Notes: a model not told the origin generated them from the sequence alone. Shown: positions 27,653-36,307, numbered from the stretch's first letter. The stretch: 64,000 nt of DNA from Lysobacter enzymogenes (GCF_017355525.1 NZ_CP067395.1:248001-312000); one strand, 5' to 3'. Translations and numbers: made by a program.

Positions 27653-28068
27653 GGGAGGGTCCTGGTCGGTGGAGAGGGCGTCATGCGAAGCGGCGCGCAG
27701 TCGGGCTTCGCTGTGGGCTTCGCGGTCGGTGCGGCGGGCGGACCGGCGGGCGATCCGCAGGCGAGGGTAGGCAGCCCCGGCGCGCCCCGGCGCGCGTGCC
27801 GTCACGGTTTCGCCGATGCCGTGCGCGGCGATGTTTTTGTTGCCAAAAACCGGATCGGGCACACGGCTTTGGCCGTTGCCGCCGCTGTCGCAGGCCGCTG
27901 CACGCGCCGTTGGCGTGGCACGGTGGGCGGCTTTCGCCGGCCGGTCGGGGGCGATCCCGGCCGCCGCCGGTCGCACGGCGCGCGAACGCCGCAGCGACCA
28001 CGACTTTCGGGACAGGCACGGCGTTGGGCCGAGGCTATAGTGGCCGCACCATTCCGAGGGGAAGTGCC
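27653..28068. other. divergent promoter region between two protease genes
   Basis: A 416-bp gap between the S8 protease (minus) and M13 peptidase (plus) starts. Both promoters should be here. A short TTTTTGTTGCCAAAAA inverted repeat at about 27835-27850 is the only AT-rich symmetrical sequence seen and could be an operator or a remnant terminator. Confidence 0.4.
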
Positions 28069-30087
28069 GTGTCCAAGTCCCGCCTCCCGTTGTTGCTGTT
28101 GCTGGCCGTGTCCACCGCGTCGGTCGGTGCCGTGCACGGCGTCCAGCCCGGCGACATCGACCGCAACGCCAAGCCTTGCGAGGATTTCTTCGCTTACGCC
28201 AACGGCGCGTGGCGCCAGCAGAATCCGATTCCCGACTACATGGACCGCTGGAGCCGGCGCTGGCAGTCGGGCGAGCTCAACAAGGAGCGGGTGCGCGACA
28301 TCCTGACCGAGTTGTCGGCGCGCCAGGATTGGGCCAAGGGCAGCGCGGGGCAGTTGGCCGGCGATTTCTACGCGGCGTGCATGGACGAGTCGGCGGCGAA
28401 CGCGCTCGGCGCCAAGCCGGTGCAGCCGTGGCTGGCGGAGATCGATGCGATCAAGGACCGCGCCGGCCTGCAGCGCGAGATCGGCAAGTTGAACGCCGTC
28501 GGCATCGCCGCGCCGTTCGTGGTTTCGTCCGGCGAGAGCCTGCGCGAGCCTTCGCGTACCATCGCCCACCTCCAGGCCGGCGGCCTGGGCCTGCCCGACC
28601 GCGATTACTACCTCAAGCCCGAGCCGCGTTTCGTCGAAGCGCGCGCCAAGTACCTGGTCCACGTCGCGCGCATGTTCGAACTGGCCGGCGTGCCGGCCGC
28701 CGACGCCCAGCGCGATGCGCAGACGGTGTTCGATTTCGAAAAGCGCCTGGCCGAGGCTTCGCTCGACAACGTGCAGTTGCGCGATCCCAAGCGCCAGGAC
28801 AACCCGACTGCGTTCGCCGAGCTGTCCAAACTGGCGCCCGGTTTCGATTGGGGCGCTTATTTCGACGGCGCCGGCATCCCGCGCGAAGCGCTCAACGTGA
28901 CCCAGCCGAAGTTCCTGCGCCAGTTCGACCAGGAACTGACCGCCACGCCGCTGGCGCAATGGAAAGCCTATCTGCGCTGGCATGCGCTCGAAGCCTCCGC
29001 CGATACGCTGTCGCAGCCGTTCGTGGAGGAGAACTTCGCGTTCAACGGCAAGTTCCTGACCGGCGCCACCCAGATGAAGCCGCGCTGGAAGCGTTGCGCC
29101 GAACTCGCCGACGCCCAGCTCGGCGACGCGCTCGGCGCGAAGTACGTGGAGAAGTATTTCCCGCCGGAAGCCAAGGCGCGCATGCAGGACATGGTCAAGA
29201 ACATCCTCGCGGCGATGGACGACACCATCCGCGAACTGGATTGGATGGATGCGGCGACCAAGCAAAAGGCCTTGGAAAAGCGCTCGACTTTCGTCGCCAA
29301 GCTCGGCTATCCGGACACGTTCAAGGACTACGCCGGGGTCGAGGTGAGCCGCGCGTCGGCCTGGAACAATCTGCAGGCGACCTCGCGCTGGAACGTGGCC
29401 GACGACCGCCGCCTGATCGGCAAGCCGACCGACCGCAGCCGCTGGGGCATGACTCCGCCGACCTCGAACGCGTACTACAACCCGTTGCAGAACGAGATCG
29501 TGTTCCCCGCCGGTATCCTGCAGCCGCCGGCGTTCGACGTGAACGCGACCGACGCGGTCAACTACGGCGCGATCGGCGTGGTGATCGGCCACGAGATCAG
29601 TCACGGCTTCGACGACCAGGGCGCGCAGTTCGATGCGCAAGGCCGCTTGTCGAACTGGTGGACGCCGGCCGACGGCAAGCAGTTCGCGGCCAAGGGCCAG
29701 TGCGTGGTCGATCAGTTCGAAGGCTATTTCATCGAACCCGGGCTGCACCACAACGGCAAGCTGGTGCTCGGCGAGTCCATCGGCGATCTCGCCGGCGCCA
29801 AGATCGCTTACCGCGCGTACCTGAAATCGCGCGAAGGCAAGGGGCCGGAGCCGACCTTGGACGGGTTCACGCCCGAGCAGCAGTTCTTCATCGCCTGGGG
29901 CCAGTTCCGCGGCGACGAAACCCGGCTGGAGACCCAGCGCACGATGATCCAGGGCGACCCGCATCCGGTCGCGAAGTATCGCGTCAACGGCCCGTTGTCG
30001 AACCTGCCGGCGTTCCAGCAGACGTTCCAGTGCAAGGCAGGCGATGCGATGGTGCGGGCGAAGGAGCAGCAGTGCGAGGTGTGGTGA
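28069..30087 (+). CDS. M13 (neprilysin-like) zinc metallopeptidase, first copy
   Basis: A 672-residue exported oligopeptidase. GTG start with GAGGGGAAG upstream; signal peptide about 1-20. The mature start CEDFFAYANGAW is the M13_N hallmark. The zinc site is H508-E-x-x-H512 (VIGHEISHGFDDQG) with E569 as third ligand and D573 following (GESIGDLAG). NAYYNPLQNEIVFPAGIL matches the substrate-binding strand. The C-terminal Cys and Trp (CEVW) are typical of M13. Expected to cleave short peptides in the periplasm or outside. About 35-40 percent identical by eye to the second copy at 36957-39020, which has a different C-terminus. Confidence 0.95.
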   Translation: MSKSRLPLLLLLAVSTASVGAVHGVQPGDIDRNAKPCEDFFAYANGAWRQQNPIPDYMDRWSRRWQSGELNKERVRDILTELSARQDWAKGSAGQLAGDFYAACMDESAANALGAKPVQPWLAEIDAIKDRAGLQREIGKLNAVGIAAPFVVSSGESLREPSRTIAHLQAGGLGLPDRDYYLKPEPRFVEARAKYLVHVARMFELAGVPAADAQRDAQTVFDFEKRLAEASLDNVQLRDPKRQDNPTAFAELSKLAPGFDWGAYFDGAGIPREALNVTQPKFLRQFDQELTATPLAQWKAYLRWHALEASADTLSQPFVEENFAFNGKFLTGATQMKPRWKRCAELADAQLGDALGAKYVEKYFPPEAKARMQDMVKNILAAMDDTIRELDWMDAATKQKALEKRSTFVAKLGYPDTFKDYAGVEVSRASAWNNLQATSRWNVADDRRLIGKPTDRSRWGMTPPTSNAYYNPLQNEIVFPAGILQPPAFDVNATDAVNYGAIGVVIGHEISHGFDDQGAQFDAQGRLSNWWTPADGKQFAAKGQCVVDQFEGYFIEPGLHHNGKLVLGESIGDLAGAKIAYRAYLKSREGKGPEPTLDGFTPEQQFFIAWGQFRGDETRLETQRTMIQGDPHPVAKYRVNGPLSNLPAFQQTFQCKAGDAMVRAKEQQCEVW

Positions 30088-30129
30088 GGAGCGCTTGAAG
30101 GGGCGTAGCTCGGTCGCGACGGCCGGGCC

Positions 30130-30375
30130 TTACTCGGACCCAGGCGGCAGGTGCCTGGTGTCTTGCGTCCTGCGGCCGAACCACCAATAGCTGATGCCGA
30201 TCACCGCGCTCTGCAGCACCGCCAGGGGCGGGAAGAACAGGTGCGTGGCGGTCCAAAGCAGACAGACGACGAAGGCTGTCAGCAAGGTCTTGCGGCCGAC
30301 GCGGCTGGCGATGTACAGGATCAGTACGAACAGCAATTGGTAGAGCAGCACCGGAAGCGTAAGCAACGCGATCAT
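30130..30375 (-). CDS. small two-to-three-helix membrane protein
   Basis: An 81-residue protein with hydrophobic segments LLTLPVLLYQLLFVLILYIA, LLTAFVVCLLWTATHLFF and LAVLQSAVIGISYWWFG. It starts 9 bp after the stop of the NERD-domain gene on the same strand, so the two form an operon. Function unknown; the pairing with NERD suggests a membrane partner for that protein. Confidence 0.65.
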   Translation of the reverse strand: MIALLTLPVLLYQLLFVLILYIASRVGRKTLLTAFVVCLLWTATHLFFPPLAVLQSAVIGISYWWFGRRTQDTRHLPPGSE

Positions 30376-30384
30376 GTTCCGGGC

Positions 30385-31623
30385 TCAGTCGCGGTTGCGA
30401 TGGTAGAGAGTGCTGCTGCCGCAATCGGCGCATTCGCGATAGAAGGACAGACCTTCCTTGCGCAGACGCGGCTTGTGGCCGGGTTGGCAGGCGAAGCGGA
30501 TCGCCGTGTTCGTGCTGCAGCTTTCGCAGCGAAAGTAGTAGCCGTATTTCCCGTACAGGATTTCGCCGGTTTCGCCGTTGCAGCTCTTGCACGCAGGAGC
30601 GGCCGTCGCGCTCCGGTGCGCGGGCAAGGGCAGCGGTTCGGCCGAAGTCTCGGCGGCCGGTCGCTGCGGCGCAGACGTCGGCTCGAGTCCGCGCTGCGCA
30701 GCCGGAGCCCCGGACGATACGTCGCCAGCCGCTGGCGGCCGCCCGGCGTTCGGACGCGACACGGACAGGGTTGAGTGGGCCAGGTTCGGTCCGGTCTTCG
30801 GCTCGGTCGCTGCGGATGTGCGGTATGCCGCTCTATCTTCGGCCACCGTGCTGCGCTGAGCGAGGGTTGGAGCGATGGTGGGTTCGATGCGCCCTCGCGG
30901 CGCATACTCGGCTTGTCCTTGGCCAGCGTGCCGGAGCGGCGTGTGCCGTCCGACCAGTTGTCGGGCGACGCCTACGACCGTGTCGCCGGAGACGAGTTTC
31001 GCGGTGGTCTTCAGCAACGCCATCAGCGGGCTTTCGGAGCCGAAGTCCTTGTCGATCCGCTTGCGCAGCAAGTCGGCCTTGATGACGCGCGAGGAGTCGA
31101 AGCGTTTCGAACGGTCGATACGCGCGTCCGGCGACACCAGCACCAACGAGTGGAATGCCGGAGCGATGCGCAGCCCCATGCGTTGCGGCCAATCGAGCGT
31201 GTCTACGACATCGCTCAGAACGGCGATGTGCCGCTCGTTCTGCTCCAACGGCGAGGCCATGCCTTCGTAGGTTTTCCGATACGCGTTCCAGCGCAGGAAC
31301 TCGCCGTCGTCGGTGATTTTGATTCCGGCGTGGAAATGCTTGGTTTCCAGGACATAGATCTCGAGCCAGCGGTTGATCAGCAGGTGGTCGATCTGAGCGA
31401 CGCGGCCGCCGTGCTCCACGCGCAGGTCGTGGATCACCGCCCAATTGGGCGAGCGTTCGAAATGGAAATTGATGTGATAGGCCGAATCGCGCTCGCCCTT
31501 GCGGCCTGCCTGGCGGATGCGCAGTTCGGTAGCGGCCTGCTGAGCCGCCGGGCCGGCGCCGGTAGCGCGCTGCTCCAATTCCTCAAGCAGGGCCGTATCG
31601 TCGTCCTTGATCTTGATGAGCAC
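30385..31623 (-). CDS. NERD nuclease-domain protein with C-terminal zinc ribbons
   Basis: A 412-residue cytoplasmic protein. The N-terminal NERD domain (about 35-170) carries the restriction-endonuclease-like residues QIDHLL and VLETKHF (Asp...Glu-x-Lys) after GRKGERDSAYHIN. The middle (about 235-335) is a low-complexity Ala/Pro/Arg linker. The C-terminus has Cys pairs (CKSCNG, CESCST, CADCGS) that form one or two zinc ribbons. NERD proteins are believed to process nucleic acids, and some occur in defence islands, but activity is rarely tested. The ORF opens with MLIKIKDDDTALLEELEQRA. It is upstream partner of the small membrane gene. Confidence 0.85.
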   Translation of the reverse strand: MLIKIKDDDTALLEELEQRATGAGPAAQQAATELRIRQAGRKGERDSAYHINFHFERSPNWAVIHDLRVEHGGRVAQIDHLLINRWLEIYVLETKHFHAGIKITDDGEFLRWNAYRKTYEGMASPLEQNERHIAVLSDVVDTLDWPQRMGLRIAPAFHSLVLVSPDARIDRSKRFDSSRVIKADLLRKRIDKDFGSESPLMALLKTTAKLVSGDTVVGVARQLVGRHTPLRHAGQGQAEYAPRGRIEPTIAPTLAQRSTVAEDRAAYRTSAATEPKTGPNLAHSTLSVSRPNAGRPPAAGDVSSGAPAAQRGLEPTSAPQRPAAETSAEPLPLPAHRSATAAPACKSCNGETGEILYGKYGYYFRCESCSTNTAIRFACQPGHKPRLRKEGLSFYRECADCGSSTLYHRNRD

Positions 31624-31721
31624 GCAAGCCTTCCTCCTTGGCGCGAGGATAGCGTCGGACGCCTGGAAAACGAAGGGGATTTATCGCGAAACGCGCGGCG
31701 TGTCTGGGGGATTTCGTGAAT

Positions 31722-32900
31722 TCAGAGCGACATCGCAGCAGGGGACGCCTGTTCGGCGTGGCGGGCCGGTGCGTCTTGCTGGGTTTGGGAACGCTCGGAG
31801 GCGATCAGCTTGTTGGCCGCATCCAGCTTCTGGTCCGATCGCTCCACCGGCGTTTGCGCGGCCTGCGCGATATCCACCAGGGCGCGTTTGTGCGCGGGGT
31901 CGTCCAGCCGGCCCTGCACGGCGAACAGATTGCGGCCGTCGTTGCTCAGTAGCACGTGGTCGACCCGGTCCAGCGCATTGGCGGCGTAGGAAGGGCTGTG
32001 GGCGCCGGGATGACGATCGTGGCCGCCTTTGCACGCGGCCAACAAGGCGTGGCCGATGCGTTCGACGGTCTGCGGGTCGTGGGCCTGGCCGGCCGTTTGC
32101 AGGCTTTTGAGCGCCCCGGCTTCGATCTGTTCGAGCATCGAGCGGTCGGCGTCGCTCAACTTCGGCGTTGCGGCTGCCGGTTTGTGTGTATCGAGTGCCG
32201 GTGGGTGCGCCAACTCGGGGCGCTGCCGGATCAGCTGCTGGTAGTCGCGCAGGTAAGCGTCGCGGTGAGTCACTGCGCCATCGCGGTTCAGGTCGGGCGG
32301 CGGATTGCCCAGCGAATAGCGCGTGTCGGGCACCTTGGCCGCGATCCGTTCGACGATGGCCTGATCGTTCTGCTCGCCGGAACGCCATTGCTTGTACAGC
32401 GTGGCCAGCTCGATCCCGTTGAGGTAGCCGATCGAGTTGAACGGGAAGTCTTGCTTGAACGCGGGTTCGCGTTCGAGGTCCTTGAAGATCGGGAAGGCGG
32501 TGAAGATCGCCTGCGCTTCCAGTCCGGCGCGGTATCGGACGTAGTCGTCGGCGGAGCCGCCTTTGAACAGGACGTTGCCGGTGTTGTAGCGGTCGTGGCC
32601 GATTTCGTGGGCGAGGGTGCCGAAGAGGTGGCGTTGGGGGTACTCAGCGGCATCCGGAGATTTCAGCGACAGCCATTGGTTTTGATCGACAACGATGGCC
32701 GGTTGCGGGCTTGGGCGGTAATAGGGAAGTCCAGCCTCGGGCTTAACGACGAACGAGCCGCCGTTATCGAAGAAGTCCGAGAACGCCGCCGATGCATTCG
32801 GAGATGCCGCTACCCATTCCCGGATGCGCTTCGGCATCGATTGGAATTCTTCGCGGCCGGAAAGGGCCTGGGGGGAAGTCTTGTCTGTCTGCGTGCTCAT
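31722..32900 (-). CDS. type IV secretion effector (X-Tfe), zinc-metallopeptidase-like
   Basis: A 392-residue effector candidate without signal peptide. The N-terminal domain (about 1-230) contains H98-E-I-G-H102 (GTLAHEIGHDRYN), a zincin motif, and a calcium-loop-like DLNRDGAVTHRDAY around 203-216. The C-terminal domain (about 245-392) is a classical XVIPCD: SYAANALDRVDHVLLSNDG, NLFAVQGRLDDPAHKRA, then a Gln-rich tail (SQTQQDAP). The XVIPCD is the signal recognised by the VirD4 coupling protein of the bacterial-killing T4SS. The gene overlaps the stop of its lipoprotein partner by 4 bp (ATGA). The N-terminal fold resembles effectors annotated as hypothetical in other genomes; proteolysis of an envelope target is inference. 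Confidence 0.88.
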   Translation of the reverse strand: MSTQTDKTSPQALSGREEFQSMPKRIREWVAASPNASAAFSDFFDNGGSFVVKPEAGLPYYRPSPQPAIVVDQNQWLSLKSPDAAEYPQRHLFGTLAHEIGHDRYNTGNVLFKGGSADDYVRYRAGLEAQAIFTAFPIFKDLEREPAFKQDFPFNSIGYLNGIELATLYKQWRSGEQNDQAIVERIAAKVPDTRYSLGNPPPDLNRDGAVTHRDAYLRDYQQLIRQRPELAHPPALDTHKPAAATPKLSDADRSMLEQIEAGALKSLQTAGQAHDPQTVERIGHALLAACKGGHDRHPGAHSPSYAANALDRVDHVLLSNDGRNLFAVQGRLDDPAHKRALVDIAQAAQTPVERSDQKLDAANKLIASERSQTQQDAPARHAEQASPAAMSL

Positions 32901-33454
32901 GGCCTTTTCCCTGGCGCAGGCGAAATGCGTATTGCGGTTACGCAGCGATAAGTCTCGGGCGTGGTGTCCAGGCTAAGCAGGAAGCCGTTGCGGACGGTGT
33001 AGTAGATCCGACCGCGATCGACGCCATGCGCATCCTGGAATGCCGGATCCAGAGCTGCGTGTGTGGTGGTGGCGGCCCATTGCGGGTCTACGCATGAGGT
33101 TTCATCGACGCCGATTTGGATGCTGGGGGATCGCTCCAAGGTATAGGCGAAGCTGAGGATGTGGCCATCCGCCAGCCGAACCGGGCCATCGCCCGCGTAC
33201 TGGGCTTCGTCCAGCCGCTTCATGTCGAATGAACGATGCAATGCGGTCAATATTTTCTTGCCTCCTTCCTGCCCTTCGAGGGACCAGCGCAGGAGAATCT
33301 CTATCGTCAGCGCGGACTCAGCGCCGGAGCCGTGCGAGGCAGACGTGGTTTGCCCCGGCTCGTGCGGGTTTTCGCTCTTGACGGGATGAGTCGTGCCGCA
33401 TGCGGACAGGCAGAGCACAAGCGCCAGGGCTGATGCAATATCGATCGTCTTCAA
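32897..33454 (-). CDS. lipoprotein, predicted immunity partner (X-Tfi)
   Basis: A 185-residue lipoprotein with signal MKTIDIASALALVLCLSAC and lipidated Cys19. The mature part has a helical stretch (TIEILLRWSLEGQEGGKKIL) then beta-rich segments (GHILSFAYTLERSPSIQIG, RIYYTVRNGFLLSLD) with two Cys (TSCVDPQ, YRCVTA) likely forming a disulfide. It is encoded immediately upstream of, and overlapping by 4 bp, the X-Tfe gene. This is the standard order of X-Tfi/X-Tfe pairs. It shares no obvious sequence with the lipoprotein at 21888-22580, so the two immunity proteins should be specific to their own toxins. Confidence 0.8.
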   Translation of the reverse strand: MKTIDIASALALVLCLSACGTTHPVKSENPHEPGQTTSASHGSGAESALTIEILLRWSLEGQEGGKKILTALHRSFDMKRLDEAQYAGDGPVRLADGHILSFAYTLERSPSIQIGVDETSCVDPQWAATTTHAALDPAFQDAHGVDRGRIYYTVRNGFLLSLDTTPETYRCVTAIRISPAPGKRP

Positions 33455-33749
33455 GCCGGCCTCTCCATCGCGCGCTTCGCGGCGATGCTAGCAGACACGG
33501 CGCGCCTTTATGGCGCTGAAAAATATTGGTTTGAATTTGGGCGGCGAAACAGTGCCGCGTTGTGCTCAGTTCGAATGTGGCGAAACTTAAAGTTACGCTT
33601 TCGCGGTCCGCAAGTGCGGCGCGCAAGACGGCACGCCGGTCGAAGATGTGCACAGCAGCGTGACCTGCGCCAGCCTGTGGCGGGCCGATTCGATCTGGTG
33701 CTGCGAAGTTCTGTAGCCGCTGGCGTGCGACGATCGCGCGCGCAGCGCG
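33455..33749. other. gap between immunity lipoprotein and methyltransferase genes
   Basis: A 295-bp stretch, AT-richer near 33505-33600, that should contain the promoter of the immunity/effector operon. No gene was recognised. Confidence 0.4.
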
Positions 33750-34628
33750 TCAGCGCTTGGTCGCGAACACGCCGTCCAGCGCCAGATCCGCCTTGAACCC
33801 GGATTTGTCCAGTCGCTTGGCGACCTCACGCGGCACATCGCGCCCGGTCGTCAGCTTGTTCGGGCTGCCCGTGTAATGGAACAACCGACCGCCGCGCCGC
33901 AGCACGCGCGCGAGATGGTCGTAGAACGTCTGCGAGTACAGCTCGCCGGCGATGCCGAACCGCGGCGGATCGTGCAGCAGCGCGTCGAAGCTCGCGTCGG
34001 CGAGTTCGGCGATGGCTTGCGAGACGTCGCCCTGGGCCAGTTGCAGGCGGCCGCCGCTGGCGGGCGCGTCGGGATCCGGCGACCACGGGTTCAGCGTGCG
34101 CAGCCACAGCACGCTGGGGTTCTTCTCGAACGAGCGGATCTGCGCGGCGCCGGCGTCGAGGCAGCAGGCGGCGAAATAACCCAGGCCGCCGCAGGTGTCG
34201 AGCACCTGCTTGCCGCGCGGTTGCACCAGTTCGACCTTGCGCCGCGCGTCGTCGACCGGCGAAGTCTTGGACGTGGGCAGCATCTTGATGCCGTCGATTT
34301 CGAAGGTCGGCGCGCCCCAGTCGGTCGGCACCAGCTTGATCAGCGAGCCGGTGAAGCGCGAGACGGCGGCGAAGTCCTCGCCGTCCCAGTAATAGATCGT
34401 GCGGTCCTTGAGCGCGGCCGGATACGGATAGCGCTGTTCGCGCCATTCCCAGGCGTCGGCGTGCAAGCGCGCGTCGCCCTGGCTGCGGCCCAGGTCGAGC
34501 GACCCGGTCCATGCGGCCGCGCCGGCGTCGCGCGCCGCGCACAAGGCCTCGGCATCGGGGCGGGTCAGCAAAGGGCCTGAGTAATGCGGCACGGCGGGCG
34601 GTCCGGGGATTGCGGGAGGCGGAAGCAT
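33750..34628 (-). CDS. SAM-dependent methyltransferase (class I)
   Basis: A 292-residue cytoplasmic protein. Motif I is QVLDTCGGLGYFAACCLDAG, motif II FEKNPSVLWL, and motif IV LLHDPPRFG. The D-P-P-[RY] tetrad is common in enzymes that methylate RNA bases or small amines. The N-terminal 110 residues form a separate beta-rich part (DRTIYYWDGEDFAAVSRFTG). The substrate cannot be told; annotated relatives are called spermidine synthase-like or rRNA methyltransferase-like. The first ATG lacks a clear ribosome-binding site, so a start at GTG near 34592 (in GCCGTGCCGCAT) is possible. Confidence 0.75.
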   Translation of the reverse strand: MLPPPAIPGPPAVPHYSGPLLTRPDAEALCAARDAGAAAWTGSLDLGRSQGDARLHADAWEWREQRYPYPAALKDRTIYYWDGEDFAAVSRFTGSLIKLVPTDWGAPTFEIDGIKMLPTSKTSPVDDARRKVELVQPRGKQVLDTCGGLGYFAACCLDAGAAQIRSFEKNPSVLWLRTLNPWSPDPDAPASGGRLQLAQGDVSQAIAELADASFDALLHDPPRFGIAGELYSQTFYDHLARVLRRGGRLFHYTGSPNKLTTGRDVPREVAKRLDKSGFKADLALDGVFATKR

Positions 34629-34631
34629 AAA

Positions 34632-34661
34632 GCCCGCGGGCCGATATCTCGACCCGCGGGC
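34632..34661 (-). terminator. hairpin downstream of the hydrolase gene
   Basis: On the minus strand GCCCGCGGG pairs with CCCGCGGGC and is followed by TTTATG, 12 bp after the hydrolase stop and just before the methyltransferase start. The T-run is short, so this is a moderate terminator candidate. Confidence 0.5.
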
Positions 34662-34673
34662 ATCGCGCCGCGC

Positions 34674-35549
34674 TCAGTCGCGGCGCGCGCCGAACACCTG
34701 CGCGATGCGTCGGGCGATATGGCCGCCGTGGGTGGCGAGGGCGAAATGGCCGGCGTCGAGCAGTTCCACCTGCGCGTCGGGGTTGTCGCGGCGGTACGCG
34801 TGCGCGCCCGGCGGGATGAAGAACGGATCGTGTTCGCCCCAGATCACCAGGGTCGGCACGCGATGGTCGCGGAAGAACTGCTGGAACTGCGGATACAGGG
34901 TCAGGTTGTTGGCGTAGTCCAGGGTCAGGTCGAGCTGGATGTCGGCGTTGCCGGGGCGCTGCATCAGCAAGGTGTCGAGGTGATAGGCCTCCGGTGCGAT
35001 CAGGCTGATGTCGCGTTCGCCGTTCTCGTACTGCCAGCGGGTCGCGTCGAGGGTCAGGAACTGGCGCAGCGCCTCGCGGTTTTCGGCGCTGGGGTCGGCC
35101 CAGTAGCGGCGCATCGGGTCCCAGGCGTCGCCGAGGCCTTCCAGGTAGGCGTTGCCGTTCTGCGAGATCAGCCCGGCCACGCGCTCGGGCTTGGCCAGGG
35201 CCAGGCGCAGGCCGGTCGGCGCGCCGTAGTCGAACACGTACAGCACGTAGCGCTGCAGGTTCAGGGCGTCGACGAAGGCTTCGAGGGTATGGCCGAGGTG
35301 GTCGAAGTCGTAGACGTAGCCGCGCTGCGGCGGCACTTCGGTGAAGCCGAAGCCGGGCAGGTCGGGGGCGACGAGGTGGAAGCGGTCGGCGAGCTTGTCG
35401 ATGAGCTCGCGGAACATCAGCGAGCTGGTCGGGAAGCCGTGCAGCAACAGCAGGGTCGGCGCGCTCGGGTCGCCGGCTTCGCGGTAGAAGACGCGCAGGC
35501 CGTCGGCTTCGACGTAGCGGTGGTGGACGGGGTGGTGGGTGGACGACAT
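34674..35549 (-). CDS. alpha/beta hydrolase with Asp nucleophile (haloalkane dehalogenase/epoxide hydrolase type)
   Basis: A 291-residue alpha/beta-hydrolase-fold enzyme. Oxyanion motif HGFP at 37-40. The nucleophile elbow reads YVFDYGAP with Asp107, the residue used by haloalkane dehalogenases and epoxide hydrolases, where esterases have Ser. The acid is probably in WGEHDPFF and the general base in DAGHFALATH. Family members are often annotated as haloalkane dehalogenases, but natural substrates are unclear. A good ribosome-binding site (CCAGGAGCC) fixes the start. It is divergent from a CGNR regulator, and the shared promoter region contains TGTAAC inverted half-sites, so it is probably that regulator's target. 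Confidence 0.85.
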   Translation of the reverse strand: MSSTHHPVHHRYVEADGLRVFYREAGDPSAPTLLLLHGFPTSSLMFRELIDKLADRFHLVAPDLPGFGFTEVPPQRGYVYDFDHLGHTLEAFVDALNLQRYVLYVFDYGAPTGLRLALAKPERVAGLISQNGNAYLEGLGDAWDPMRRYWADPSAENREALRQFLTLDATRWQYENGERDISLIAPEAYHLDTLLMQRPGNADIQLDLTLDYANNLTLYPQFQQFFRDHRVPTLVIWGEHDPFFIPPGAHAYRRDNPDAQVELLDAGHFALATHGGHIARRIAQVFGARRD

Positions 35550-35569
35550 GGGGAGGCTCCTGGAAGGGT

Positions 35570-35653
35570 TGTAACCTTTGTTTTTATTTAACAAGGGTTA
35601 CGAAAGGCTAGTCATGCCCGGTGTAACTTGTCAATAGTTATTTTTATGGTTAC
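35570..35653. promoter_or_regulatory. four TGTAAC half-sites forming two inverted repeats
   Basis: Between the divergent hydrolase and CGNR genes lie TGTAACCTTTG (35570-35580) facing AAGGGTTACGA (35593-35603), and TGTAACTTG (35622-35630) facing ATGGTTACA (35645-35653). The stretch is the most AT-rich sequence in the surrounding 20 kb. The symmetry suggests two operator sites for a dimeric regulator, one near each promoter. Binding by the CGNR protein is inference. Confidence 0.65.
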
Positions 35654-35662
35654 ATTGCTGCC

Positions 35663-36226
35663 ATGACGACCCCGACCCCCCTCGACTGGCCGCCGCTGAT
35701 CGCGGGCCAGCCCGCGCTGGACCTGCTGAACACGCTGACGCTGGAGAACGGCGCGCTGGTCGAGCACCTCGGCGACGACGCCGACGCGGCCAACTGGCTA
35801 AGCCGCGTCACCGGCGCCGCGCAGGCGCCGCAGCCGCATCTGGCCGAACGCGCGCGCGAGTTGCGCGAGGCGATCCGCGCGGCGATCGAAGCGCGCAAGC
35901 AGGAGCGCGCGGTCGATCTGGCGCCGCTCAACGCGCTGCTGGCGCGCATGCACAGCCACGTGGTGCTGCAGGCCACTGAGTCCGGTTATGCGTTGCATCG
36001 CGCGCCGCTCGGCGAGGCGGCGTGGCTGGCGCTGGCGCCGCTGGGCGAGGCCGCGGCGCGGCTGATGGCCGAAGTCGATTTCGGTTTGGTGCGCCAGTGC
36101 GAACACAGCGAGTGCGTGCTGTGGTTTCACGATACGACCAAGTCGCACCGGCGCCGTTGGTGCAGCATGGCGCTGTGCGGGAACCGGCATAAGGTCAGCG
36201 AGTTCCGCAAGCGGCGCGGCGCGTGA
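35663..36226 (+). CDS. ABATE/CGNR zinc-finger regulator
   Basis: A 187-residue protein with an N-terminal stress-induced ABATE-type helical domain (AGQPALDLLNTLTLENG, RARELREAIRAAIEARKQER) and a C-terminal CGNR zinc finger (RQCEHSECVLWF ... RRRWCSMALCGNRHKVSEF) with four Cys positions intact. Members of this family act as ligand-responsive transcription factors in GC-rich bacteria. It is divergently arranged with the Asp-nucleophile hydrolase, with 113 bp between starts that hold inverted half-sites, so it likely controls both genes. Confidence 0.9.
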   Translation: MTTPTPLDWPPLIAGQPALDLLNTLTLENGALVEHLGDDADAANWLSRVTGAAQAPQPHLAERARELREAIRAAIEARKQERAVDLAPLNALLARMHSHVVLQATESGYALHRAPLGEAAWLALAPLGEAAARLMAEVDFGLVRQCEHSECVLWFHDTTKSHRRRWCSMALCGNRHKVSEFRKRRGA

Positions 36227-36307
36227 GCGATTCGCCGGCGGCAGGCAGCGGGAATGCTGTGCTGGATCGGCCATCCTGAGTGAACGGATGCGCGGTCGCC
36301 GATGCGC

